64,000 nt of DNA from Diphasiastrum complanatum (Eukaryota; Streptophyta; Lycopodiopsida; Lycopodiales; Lycopodiaceae): NCBI GenBank assembly GCA_029204225.1, contig CM055111.1, forward strand, positions 46,746,255 to 46,810,254, read 5' to 3'. The position numbers and the translations under genes are program-made. Below are positions 45,793 to 56,906 of this stretch, one piece after another (the first letter of the stretch is position 1; each line of letters begins with the position of its first letter). The notes under the pieces were generated by a model, which saw only the letters and a list, made by a program, of their open reading frames with translations, was not told the origin of the DNA and searched no databases.

Positions 45793-46380
45793 GTAGCAAT
45801 GACCTGATCTTCTCTTTCAACCTGCTTCAATGCACAAAGCACTCCTTTGAACAACAACAAATGCTTTCAAAAGAAATCACCAAGATTTGAAACTATCTCA
45901 CAAATTCTCTTCTAGCACTTATCCAAGCAAATCAACACATAGAATCATGGAATCTTGATCAACCTATGATCTATCCTCAATCTAATGACTTTTGCCACTT
46001 CCTAAGATTGAAACACACTCAAATGAAGTCCAGCAACCTCACTATCTAGAGATCCAATCAAAATTAGGGTTTTGACAAAATCACAAAAAATTGACTATTC
46101 CAAATCTACATGCAAATGCTGAAAATTTGATATGCAATCTATAAGCCACCACTTAGGATGAACCAATGATCCAAAAATCGGCCAAATCTAGCATGTGAAT
46201 TCAAAAAACAGAATTGAACAAGTATATTGACCTATTTAGTGTTTTGATCTACCAAAGATCCAATCTACAAAAGCAAAAAATCCGATTTTGGTGTAGAATC
46301 CTCTCTAGCATGCTCTAGACTTGATATCTTCACCAAATCATTGATAGATCTGATTTCCTCCTTCATAACCTGAAACACAA

Positions 46381-46392
46381 GCTCTGATACCA
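46381..46392 (-). other. Primer binding site of copia-2
   Basis: Minus-strand TGGTATCAGAGC directly after the 5' LTR. Confidence 0.95.
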
Positions 46393-47042
46393 TGTGAAAG
46401 ATTTCAGATCCTTAAGATCCAATCTACTTGAATGATCTTTGGTTAGAAAGAGAAATACACTACCAATTTCACCAATGTAGAAAAATCAGCATCTACACAC
46501 AATTTGAGATGCAAACACTAATAGAACTTGATCAAACTTGAATGAAATGATTATGTACTGTTGCTGTCCGTACAAAACCAGCAAGCTACTGTATTTCACA
46601 CGTGTGGATCCAAAAATAGCAAATATAGATCATTCTACACATAGAATTGCAAGCAATCACCAAGATAGTGCACCAATGGATAGTAGAACCCAAGAGAACC
46701 ATGTATAAGCATGAAATGAGATAGAGAAGAGAGAAAATGACTCTCTCCACGAGTTACATCCTTTTATAGCAGGTCCAAACCCTATTTGGCCACTTGGCTT
46801 TCCCACCAAAATGCTAACCCTACCAATTTTGGGTCTAGATTCAATGTACCCAACTTATTCAAATTGAATCTACTCAAACTCGCATTCTATCTTTCCCACA
46901 CTTTCAAAAAGTGTTTATTCAAATGAAATTTAGACTAATGAACTTTGAAAAGTCAACCTCTAAGTCTAAAACAAGTTTTGGCCTCAATATGCCAAATATG
47001 GAAATATTGCAAAATGTGATGAAACTAGTTGAATCTTTCACA
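46393..47042 (-). repeat. Copia-2 5' LTR
   Basis: 650 bp, with minus-strand TATAAAAG at 46,761-46,768 and a CACACGTGTG palindrome at about 46,597-46,606. Confidence 0.97.
46761..46768 (-). promoter_or_regulatory. TATA box of copia-2
   Basis: Minus-strand TATAAAAG, at the position equivalent to TATAAATA in copia-A. Confidence 0.7.
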
Positions 47043-47047
47043 TCTTG
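47043..47047. repeat. Target site duplication TCTTG of copia-2 (right)
   Basis: Pairs with 41,020-41,024. Confidence 0.95.
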
Positions 47048-49245
47048 CACCTTTGATAGATGACATGCTTACGACATCTCGAGACCTTTACAACAACGAA
47101 GCTTCGTTGTTTGTGGAATTCTAATGTGGACGATGCATAACTACCCTAGTTTAAGCGAATGTTCAGGTATCTATATTATGAATCTAATCTGTTTTAGGGT
47201 TTAACGTTTGAGTATATTTAACTAAGCTTATGTTTAATTTGGTTTATGAACTATGCAAGTTTAACCACATCGGGTTACAACGCATGTTATATTTGTGGAC
47301 CACTTTTGGAGGGTCAACATAGCACAAATATGTTAAAAACAGTGGTGTACGAAAATCATCGCAAGTACTTGCCACCTAATCATCCTTTTTGAAGGTTGAA
47401 TAGGCGATTTTTTGGAGGGCGAGGAGATAATCCTCTAACTACACCACCAACCCCATGCATGGGAGTACCGAAATGGCATGGTGAATGGCTTAAACATCAC
47501 GATGTTAATTCTTCATGGAATGAATCCATTGATGGTATGAAACGGTTGTCTATTTCTCATAAATTATCCTATTGGAGGAATTTATTGATAAACCATCTAT
47601 TGGATCCTATGCACATATTCAAAAACGTCGGTGAATCCTTATGGAACCACATCATTGGCATAAAAGACAACTCCGTTGCTCGTAAAGATCTACAAGCGGC
47701 CGATGTGAAAAGACCCTATTGGATTCAATACACCGAAGGTGGAGATGAGATTCTACCTAGCATGTCGTGGATTCTTACAAAAGAGCAACTCTCATATGTT
47801 AAACATGTCATAAAACAAATGAGAACTCCAACAGGCTATGCACATTCTTTATGCAAGTCATTTACCAAAGATGGTAAATTAAGTGGATTGAAATCACATG
47901 ATTGGCATCAGATGTTGCAATTCATACTTCCACTTTCTATTCGAGGTCTCTTCAATGATGACGTATGAAATACGCTTTACAATTTGTCATTGATGATTAG
48001 GTTTGTATATTTTTTTAAGCACTTGTATAAATATGTGATATTTCAATTTTTTTATGTGTTAAACAACCTGATGTACTATCAATCTTGCAGGTGGATTTCC
48101 TCAAAAGAAATAAAAAATAGTGAATTGGATTTCATGAAATCCAAATGACTAAAATGGTATGTTTGTTGGAAAGAGATTTTCCAACTTCGTTTTTGGATAT
48201 ACAAGTTCATCTTCTAGTGCATTTGGTCGAAGAAGTATCAATTGCAGGACCTGTACACACGAGATGGATGTTCTACCTTGAGGGCTTTATGAAAGTTTTG
48301 AAGGGCTTTGTGAGACAAAAGACAAGGCCAGAATGTAGCATTGCAGAAAGTTGGCTTGTACAGGAATCTTTGTTTTATATCACCGAAATAATCTCACAAT
48401 TGCATCCTGCAAGTCCAAAAATGTGGTGTGAAGAAGAAGATGAACGTTTTAAGGGTGAAGTACCACAAGGAAATGGTGTGCAAAAAAAACTTTCACCTCA
48501 ATTAAAAGAGAAAATTGACACATTCATATTATATAATTGTGGAAAAATGGAAAAGTGGATTTCAAGGTATGAAAAAGCCAAAAAGAAAGAAACATAACAT
48601 TGAAACGAAGAAGAAATATCAATCGAAGAAGAAGAAGGGTGTTGGAGAACGACAAACCTTTGGAGCCTTTACCTTCAAAATGCTCTCATGAATGGGTTTT
48701 TGATACGATGCTAAAAGCATCCGAAAATGAAGAAGAAGTGACTGAATTAGAATGGGAATTTGTTCGCGGATGTGGATGGAAGGTTACTGTAATATTGTTT
48801 ATGTAAAGTTTTGTTTTTGTACTACTCAATATATGAATAGTATTTCTAATTACACACATTTTTTTTTTGTGTTTTAGAATACATCATACACTGCCATGTG
48901 GGCATATGGACACCATTACCGTGTTGAGAGAGTTGACAACAAGCGACGTACATATGATTGTGGTATAATGGCCAACTTTCAACAAGAGAGTCGTTCTAGT
49001 GCGAGGGACCCTAATGTCATTTTGGGTGACCTAGACTATGTCGGCACATTGCAACATATTTATGAAGTCGATTACGAGACTAACGACAAATACTTTATTT
49101 TTGACGTAAAATGGTTTAAGGTCATCTATCGTGGAAGCAACGCCACAATTAGAAATGATAACTCAAAGTTTTTTCAAATCGACTCAACAAAATGTATATC
49201 GATGGACTCTCATGACACTTTAGTATTGCCACGACATTGCGAATA
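47043..49245 (+). pseudogene. CACTA-2 TNP2 transposase, 3' half (TNP2 end, DUF4218, DUF4216)
   Basis: It resumes the 5' half: APLIDDML and MWTMHNYPSLSECSG (to the donor at 47,166), then from 47,260 TTSGYNACYICG, RKYLPPNHPF with a stop, KLSYWRNLLINHLLDPMHI, GKLSGLKSHDWHQMLQFILP and IRGLFNDDV. DUF4218 follows at 48,145-48,597 (VHLLVHLVEEVSIAGPVHTRW; VLKGFVRQKTRPECSIAE). Then a short basic exon, and at 48,878-49,245 DUF4216 (LGDLDYVGTLQHIYEVDY; FDVKWFKVIYRG; DTLVLPRHC). A few stops and frame changes, otherwise well kept. Introns of about 90 bases separate the parts. Confidence 0.88.
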
Positions 49246-49383
49246 AGTGAGACTCTAAAGTTTCAATGTCATTAATATTCGCAATCCAATTATTTATGTA
49301 TCAATCTTATACTACTAACTTAATTTTTTTTTGGCAGTTGATAAGGATTCGGATCTAAGCAAGCTCATATTCTAGGCTGCTGA

Positions 49384-49575
49384 TCTAGCGATATCATAAA
49401 CACGACAGGATTTTGGCCTGCGGATTGGTTGGGCGAACTAGAAAGTTTTAGGATAAGAGTACTTTTCATAAAGAAACAGAAAGAAATCCAACTTGTATGT
49501 GAAGCTAGTGCTTGTGTGCTCCAATACGAAAGAATAGCAAAGCCTAACACTATGCATCAGAGGCTAAACTCTTGA
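49384..49575 (+). other. Short open segment of unknown origin next to the CACTA-2 end
   Basis: 64 codons preceded by a stop. It reads FWPADWLGELESFRIRVLF and on to MHQRLNS; composition looks protein-like (no low complexity, Trp, Cys and Glu rich), but I do not recognise it. It could be the last transposase exon or a captured gene piece. No start codon or promoter is evident. Confidence 0.35.
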
Positions 49576-50098
49576 ATATCTGTGTAAGAAGATTTCTCAC
49601 CAGAAAAGTATAGATCTTCTTAGGAATATAAAATTCTTAACAGAAAATTGCCAATCATACTAAATATAATCCAAGAATCATTTGAGGTGGGTGGTCGAAG
49701 AGAAAGAGATTATATGACAAAGCAGATGTTAGCTAGGAAATTAATACAGATTGCAAATTTACCCTTTATGTTATGAATTGGAAGCTTGACTTTGACTCCC
49801 TGGAGGGCAATTCTCCCGTCACATAGTACGTGACAGCTCTGACGATGTCGTTGACATGGCAATTTCATTGACCGTCTCTTTTAACAGTGGAAAAAAAAAA
49901 ACCAAAGTTATTTTGCATACAAGGTTTTTTTAAAACAAAAAATAAGATTGTTTACATGATACCCAAAAATTTTAAAATGAAAGATCAAACGAAGGTAGAA
50001 TATCACATTAATTTTTTATTTATGAGCTTTGAGATATGTTTAAATGGTTACAATATTAAAAAACATTGATTGCAAATTAAAACAATACAAAATAAGAA

Positions 50099-50190
50099 TA
50101 AAAATTTATTATAATGCTCAAAGTCGCCTAAGAGCGACAACTTGACTTTTAGCAAATAGTCACAATAGCGACAAAGCTAAAAAGAAGAAC
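50099..50190 (+). repeat. Dispersed repeat, copy 2
   Basis: Pairs with 32,311-32,420 (TAATGCTCAAA, CTTTTAGCAAAT, TCACAATAGC). Confidence 0.6.
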
Positions 50191-50559
50191 TAGGATGAAC
50201 ATATATATTGCATATCTTACCATGTGCGATTTATATATATCTAGATGTAATATGTGAAACTTTTAATTTCCAAGTCTTTTCACTCAAGCAAAATCACGTC
50301 ATGTGTTGCAGTGGGTCCTGCAACAAGCAACAATGGGGCGATCTTCTACTCTGTTGTGCCATCATTTAATGAGAGCTGGAGATGTATTTATACATATCGT
50401 TCTTGTTTGTTGCAGGAATCATTGTTCATAAATTTTAATCACAAGACTAGCTTAGTTTGAATTGTGTACTTGGTTGTGAAAGAATGTACAACAACATCTG
50501 TACAAGCGTACATCACATAGATTTGAACTCCGCTTCAAGGGCATGAGAAAGCAGCACTT

Positions 50560-50945
50560 ATCGCAACCGTATGTTGACCACAACCGCTGAAATGCGGTTT
50601 CCTAGCGATGTCTCGGCGGTGCTAGCGCAATCGTATATTGTCCGCAAGTGATGGCTTGTGGGTTCCTTTGGCCACTGGTTTTCACATAGTGACCGTAGGG
50701 TTGACTCTCGCAGTGAATTGGCGGTAGCTTGCAGTGCCTTAGGCAGTTCCTTGTGGTAGCTTGTGGTGCGCTGGCCCGGTGCCCTGGTGGTCCGTTAACT
50801 TCATAACTGACCGCAACTGACATTCTTGTGGTGCATGGGCGGTTCGTTGCCTTCACATATAGACCACAGTTGTTGCCTTTGGCAATGGTCTAGCGGTCCG
50901 TTGCCTTTGCATGTAGACCGCATATAGATCGAAGAAAGGTTCTTT
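50560..50945. repeat. GC-rich patch with irregular short repeats
   Basis: Recurring motifs such as GCGGT(C/T)CGTTGCCTT, CATATAGACC/CATGTAGACC, TGACCGCAAC and AGCTTG(C/T)(A/G)GTG at 30-70 base spacing. Composition is strikingly different from the flanks. It resembles subterminal regions of DNA transposons, but no terminus is visible. Confidence 0.45.
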
Positions 50946-53377
50946 TCAGGTTAAAGTCATTAAAGATGGCCAGGTCTTCAATGGACCTCAAGTACATTGA
51001 CATTCGAATGTTGAAAAATATTAGGAATGGTTACCTTTTGATCCGGAGTTGGACTATGCACAGAAACCCATGTATTTTACCAAGTCTTGCTCTACACGCA
51101 GAAACATAGTAGTTTTGCAGGTGCTGCAGTCTGTGTCCAAAAATAGGACCAAATATGTAGGTAGCAAAACAAAGGTATCAAATGAGCAGACGTAGAACGT
51201 AAAGATGGTTGCATTTGATCCTAGATGAGTGATCAAACATGTGCAGGAAGAATCTTGAAATAAAAATAGTATCACCAAGGAAGAAAACTGTGAGCTTAAT
51301 TCCCAGCAGATGGTAAGCTCTTCATATCTACCAACAATACAAGGGTATGATGAGAGTGTCCAAGGCTTCTCAACGCATGGTTCCAAAAATATTTTCAAGA
51401 GACAAGGACTTAATGGGAAAGAGAAGCAAAGTTCAAGTGGTATCTACTCCAAGACATTCATTTTGCCTTCACTTCTATCATTTGATGAACCATTTTGCTT
51501 TGATGAGACTTGTCAAAAACACATGAACATCTCCTTGTTATCAACAACATTAAAAAAAAAAAAAAGTAGTTACAATGGTGTATCATTTGGGCCTAAACCA
51601 AGCACAACACATTCTCAAGTTTGTATTTCATCAATCATTATGTGTCCTAGTATTAGTTTTTGATGCTAACTAGATGTCAATAAATTGCAATGAGTAATAA
51701 GCGAAAAAATTCAATTCTAATGTGGAGTTCATTGTTTTGATTGCAAGAGGATGTGATATTCAAGTGCATCTATCTAAATTGTATATTTAACATGTTTTAT
51801 CTATTTGATTTGATGTATATTAAATACTTGCATATCAACAAATTTCTTAGTGAAGACATTTTGTTTTGTATGTTTTGTACAACAAATACAGTGCATTGTG
51901 GTTACATGCATGACATTTACGTGTGTAATGTGTTGATAAAAATAGAAACACATGTGAATATGGAGTCATGACACCCAAATGAGGGCCTGGAGTAGTAGTG
52001 CCATGGGAGGCGTTGGCTAAAGTTGGAGTAGATGGTGAGGCAAGCACAAAGTCATCATTAGAATGCGAAGCTTAGCAAGAATGAGCTATGCTTGGAGGAG
52101 AAGTGACCAATGAGGCCAACCATTTATTGTCAAAAAATATGAACTTGAAAGGTTTATGAAGACACAAACCAATTGCGCTATGACCAAAATGTCTCATTGA
52201 CAAGGGCAACTTGCAAGATGTTCTCAAGCACGTGCTCCTTATCAATAGTAAGGACTAATATGAGGTAAAAATTTGCTTTGACACCAATAAACACCACACA
52301 ACCAATCCATCAAACAAGCCTTGAAAGAGCACAAAATGCCACTAGCTAGAAGCATCACCAAAAATTGAAATATGCCCTTCAAACTCTAAACTACAAATGC
52401 ACCACAAACTGTTGTTGCAATCACAAGTTAGCAAGACTGATATTCATCATATCTCAGCACCAAAAAGTCACTCTTGGTCCTATGTGAGGTATTTCTCTAC
52501 ACCTCGTTGATTGAAATCAAACTTGGCCCTACTCTATTTGCTGATTAATCAACTATCAGAAGCACTCACAAAACTGGTGTGATATTTTTTTGTTTTTGTT
52601 TTTTCATATATCCATTAGCTATCTTCTATTTAAAAAATTGCATGTAGTAGCAAAGTTTTAACCTCAAAACATTGAGAAATAATCCGCCTTTGATTGATAT
52701 ATAGTTGTTCCATAGGGAATGCACATGGGGTGTAGGGACACACACATAAATGCTTCCAATCTAAATACAAATTAGAGCTCAATTTGAAGAATGCCACCCA
52801 TCCTTTTGACCCAATCGATGCATGGATTAAACTTGCTATAATAGCCTGTTTTGAACTAGAAATTAAAAAACTAAAAAGCCTCCTCACAATGACTCCATAT
52901 GCACTTTTATGAAACACACAATCACAAAATAAAATCATTGACCAATAGCTGATGTAAGATTTATATTTATAAATAAGAGATACTAGTCGATGAAGCTTCA
53001 CAATAAATAAATAAATCAATCAATCAACATTAATAAAAGAATCAACCAACATTCAAGTTAGGCGAGGCTCTTGTTGCTTGCCACATCCCTTGTTATTTTA
53101 AGTATACATCTTCTATTTCTTTGTGACATATGGGAAGGAAAGGGTCGCTCAAAGAGGTGATGGTCAAAGCTCCAAAACTTAAAGTTGAAGCTTCAAAACG
53201 TGAGCTTGAAGCAACTAAGCACCTCTTACTCCTTTTAAGTATGAGGAGTATTAGTGATAATCACTCATTTACTCTCTTTTACCTTCTCACTTTCCTCTGC
53301 CTCTTTTTAATCTCTATCCACGCCATATCCCCTTCCTTACTCCTCAATCTATATACATTTCCTCTTTTCCATCTACC

Positions 53378-54899
53378 ATGGGGGCTTGTTTAAGCTCAGC
53401 CAGTCTAGGTTCTTAAAAACCCAACAAAGTACATGACCACTCATCACCTTCTTCTCATCCACCAAGTCAGTTTCAGAAGAAGAAGGAGAAGAAGGCAAAA
53501 CAAGCGGACAAGGGTAAAATTCCGAGTGCGCCAATAGTGGTTGCCTATTTTCCATCTGGGAATTATTTGTCTCGACTTTGATTGCTGATGGGTTCCTTTA
53601 TGGTATCGATAGAGAAGCTTCTCTGCGACTTTGGATTCAGCTATTCCTCCCACTCCAGCTGAACTTCTTCCAAACGGCGGTACACCAACAATAAACGTTT
53701 CACTGCAAAGCCTGAATTGTTCTGAGTTCGCATTTGGATTGAATCAGATAGAGATCGTATGGATGATGGTTTCTCACATCCGATTGTAACCATCGTGTGG
53801 AAAATTGTATATCATTCGATGAGGGCTTTCAGAGTAAATACCGTCTTTCTGCCAGGTCGTTGCCTGGCATTATGGAAATATGGTGTTCCTCGCTCATGAT
53901 GGGTTGCGCTGGTTCCGACGAATGATAGATTACAGCTTCACGATTTGGCATCAGAACGGAGCCAAACTCAAAATAGCTTCTTCATCTTCTGGCATAGGCC
54001 CCTGAAGAGTGAGGACCGGCCAGTCCATCCAAAAGAAGGCCAATTTCTAGAATAATGTTTGTAAATTGAATGACTCACCACCTTGGTAGCTACTTCGTAT
54101 CAGTAGACTTTTTACTTGCAAACGCTAGAATTAGCTCCGCTGCCTTCCTGTACATCTGCTGAATCTCTTACTACACATAAAGCATAAATGATGTAACATC
54201 AGCATCTGCTACATCTGTATCACCAGCTAATCTTATTAATAGTTCACCAGTTGTCAAATGCTACTTTATTTTCTTGTGGAGGTGACTTTTGGATCATGTT
54301 TTCTGAGCAGCAACTATCCTCTGGATTTCTTTATGAGATCAATAGTTAATCTGTATTGACTATGCACTACTGGGTCTGCCAAATCAGCAAAGACGGACTT
54401 TGCTGCTAAATCTCCACAGCATTAGGATGTGATTCATTCCTGAATAGAGCTTCCATAAATAGAGGAGAATGCAGCGAAAAGGAACTTAACCCGACATAAG
54501 GCTGGGATGCTGATGTCGAAAGTTATTGCCAGAAACAATCTAGCAATGGAGACCTACAACTATCATTACGCAAAACAGTTCAGTCAAATAGCCTTGCAAT
54601 TGCATAGTATCTTAGAGTCACTTACGCCTTGCACAGTACAAATTTACCATTTCACTCTGCCAACAATATAAGTGGTGAAATTAACAGAGATGAACCTCTG
54701 TTGGTGCAAATTTTTCAGAAGCAAAGCTCAATCGTTCCGGGGTTATTGCAAAGCTAGGGCAAACTTGCCATTGAGTAATCAATCATCTGATGTTGCATAT
54801 GCACTATCAATTTGTGAGCCACAACTTTAACTTAACAGCAGCTATTGAATCCTCTGAAAAACGACAGCATTGCATTCTTGAAACATTAATGCTGGATTT
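53378..54899 (+). other. Possible gene fragment and unassigned sequence
   Basis: From 53,378 the plus strand reads MGACLSSASLGS then a stop, and the same frame continues open for about 50 Lys/Ser-rich codons to 53,576. An N-terminal Met-Gly-Ala-Cys is typical of myristoylated plant proteins, but 12 codons are weak evidence. The rest shows nothing I can assign. Confidence 0.2.
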
Positions 54900-55130
54900 T
54901 CAGTGTTCGTGCCACTAGAATTGAGAACTCAGGAAGCCAAGCACAATATATCGTCTTTGTGATGGATTATTTCACAAAGTGTGTAGAAGCAAGGGTAGCA
55001 CAAATAGAATATCGCAAGAGTGTGGCCAATTTTACCCATCTCTGCATCCATACATAGTTTGGCTACCATCTCCAAATAGGTATGGATAACAGTACGAAGA
55101 ACCTCATGTCAAAAAATGATTCCTTCTTTT
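54900..55130 (+). pseudogene. Ty3/gypsy-type integrase relic
   Basis: The frame reads AQYIVFVMDYFTKCVEARVA, then EYRKSVANFT, a stop, FGYHLQIGMDNSTKN, paralleling the gypsy integrase core around its first two catalytic Asp residues (DYFTK; DNGT changed to DNST). No further domains on either side. Confidence 0.6.
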
Positions 55131-55339
55131 TTTTTCCCAATGGTCCATTGGAGGGTTAAGCTATAATGTGATAAAGAAGCTCACTCGAAGGGGTTACTGA
55201 AGAAACTTAATGTTTTTAGCCACAAAGCTTTGATAGCTTTCGAGTTCGTGTATGTAGACATGCATGGAAAGGACCAACAGGTCTTTGTATCTGCAGAAAT
55301 ACAAAGGAGCTGCCCACAGGCAGAAACCGCCCCAAACCA

Positions 55340-56212
55340 TAACCACTACATAATGGTTTCAGGATCCCGAGACACGATGGTCAAACGAACGAAGACTCGA
55401 AGACGAAGATCTAAAGTTCGAAGCCCGAAGGAGGTCAAAACACCCGAAGGAAGACATGAAACCACGAAGCTCGAAACACCCGAAGACCGAAAGACGGTGG
55501 TTCTTCATGCTCCAAGTACAAAGGAGATCAAGCCAAGTACCAAGAGGAGTACCACCTCCACGGACAATGGTGACGACAATCTAAGTGCCATTAGAACATG
55601 CTTAACCAGCCGTTCTTGTAATCACTAAGTAACTTAAACCTTTTTCTCTCTTTCCAGATAAACAGATCAAACACAAGAGAATTGGTTGAACATCAAATGG
55701 GTCGAATACCAATGTGAGCTAGGCATAGAACTGCCAACCGATGTCCACTAGTAAGCGAGACTATCTGATATAGTTTGTGAGAGACATAGTATCTCTTGCG
55801 ACGACGCGCTGGGTGGGTTTGTCACACAGTGCTCTAGAAAAGATCTCTAATAATACAGTAGTTGTTATGCACATGCTTATCTTTATCTTGAATGATATTG
55901 AATGTCTTGATGTCTGATCATTGTCTGTACATGTTCAGTTGTTTATCTTTATTTCGCACACTGGCTCATTCTTGTCGAATGCTTAAACAAATTTAATAAC
56001 GTAGGTCAGCAGTGTCTGTCTACACTCTGGAAGATTGTAGATCTGATCTAGTAGGCAGTAGCCACCAGTCAGAAGCGAACTCTATCTAGGTACATTGAAC
56101 CTGAATATTTCATGCTGAGATACATATCAATTGCATCAGAGCAACAGAGGTTCAAAGAGTGCGAACATGAACAAGAATCCCCTTTTGTTTCGTGTCTGGC
56201 ACACACTCGACA
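55340..56212 (+). repeat. Copia-D 5' LTR (left edge approximate)
   Basis: The right edge is set by the primer site: ...ACTCGACA, one base, then TGGTATCAAAGCC. The left edge is not defined because no second LTR lies in the window; I place it where unassigned sequence gives way to the GA/CGA-rich block (CGAAGACGAAG). The open frame inside this LTR (55,230-55,628) is not treated as a gene. Confidence 0.5.
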
Positions 56213-56213
56213 G

Positions 56214-56226
56214 TGGTATCAAAGCC
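56214..56226 (+). other. Primer binding site of copia-D
   Basis: TGGTATCAAAGCC, a one-base variant of the Met-tRNA site of the other copia elements. Confidence 0.8.
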
Positions 56227-56303
56227 TCCTAATTGATTGGGGCTTAGCAAGATCATACATTCAGAACAAGGAGCCAGAAACAAGCTGAAAAACATAATTC
56301 ACA

Positions 56304-56906
56304 ATGATGGCATCTATAAGCAGCATAAGATTGAAGATCTGCACCATCCTCGAATCATCTAGGTCTAACTTCCTAGCATGGAAGGTAAAGACCTCTCTCA
56401 TTTTGAAGGGAGAAAACTTATGGCCTTGGGTGGACGGCACCGAAGAAATACCTACAACCACCGGCAAAGAGCTACGAGAATGGAGAGAGAGGAACGACAA
56501 GGCAGTAGTCGTCTTATCCTCATTCATCGAAGATAGCTTGACCTCACAACACTCTCTAACACAAGAGAGATGTGGGATGCATTGCCAGACAAAGTCACGA
56601 AGCCAGATAATGCTGCTCGAAGACCAGCTGACGAACCTACAATGGGATGGTAAAGACCTCACATCCTTTATCAAAAGGATGAAGGATCTGTTCCTTTCAT
56701 TACACAACACCGGAGCAGACAATGCAGTCTCAATAGAGAAGCAGCTCACCTACTTGCTACGAGCTTTACCAAGATCCTTCCAAACTATCCGAACATTACT
56801 AGCCAAAGATCCACAGATGACTCTCGAAAAAGTGGTAATCGAAATTCGAGAAGAAGTCGAAGCCCATGAGCACCTTGATCACAAAGAAAAGACACTTCTG
56901 ATTAGG
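56304..56906 (+). pseudogene. Copia-D gag, truncated
   Basis: ATG 56,304 opens a gag-type protein from a family different from copia-A: NFLAWKVKTSLILKGENLWP, LREWRERNDKAVVVL, then, after an apparent frame change and return near 56,560-56,600, WDGKDLTSFIKRMKDLF and LTYLLRALPRSFQTI (UBN2 pattern). The copia match stops near 56,890, where GC-rich unrelated sequence begins; no zinc knuckle or pol follows. Confidence 0.75.

Larger units (their letters stand above)
41025..47042 (-). mobile_element. Copia-2: recent but RT-less chimeric copia element
   Basis: LTRs of 641 and 650 bp, PBS, purine tract and 5-bp target duplication are all intact, so insertion was by normal integration. Internally, gag, protease, integrase and the RNase H end are copia, but nearly the whole RT is replaced by about 1.08 kb of unrelated sequence. 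LTRs differ by about 7 substitutions and one 9-bp indel by eye. It must have used proteins made by another element. Confidence 0.95.
37103..49380 (+). mobile_element. CACTA-2 (En/Spm) transposon, interrupted by copia-2
   Basis: It contains a dense subterminal repeat block at the left end, a TNPA-like gene on the minus strand and a TNP2-type transposase on the plus strand (two halves around copia-2). The left edge is where minus-strand copia gag stops (CCACAACACTCGTCGCGA); a perfect CACTA terminus is not visible. I could not find a matching inverted terminus on the right, so the right limit is set just past the last transposase exon. Confidence 0.8.
49576..53377. other. Stretch without a recognised gene
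   Basis: AT-rich except for a GC-rich repeat patch at 50,560-50,945, listed separately. Open frames at 51,310-51,663 (+), 51,054-51,398 (-) and 52,630-53,019 (-) have no motif I know. Confidence 0.4.

Noticed and set aside
53378..53413. Start of a myristoylated phosphatase or kinase gene
   Set aside because: Only 12 codons before a stop; insufficient to call a gene.
55230..55628. 132-codon Lys/Arg/Thr-rich frame
   Set aside because: Lies largely in the LTR of copia-D, simple-repeat composition, no homology pattern.
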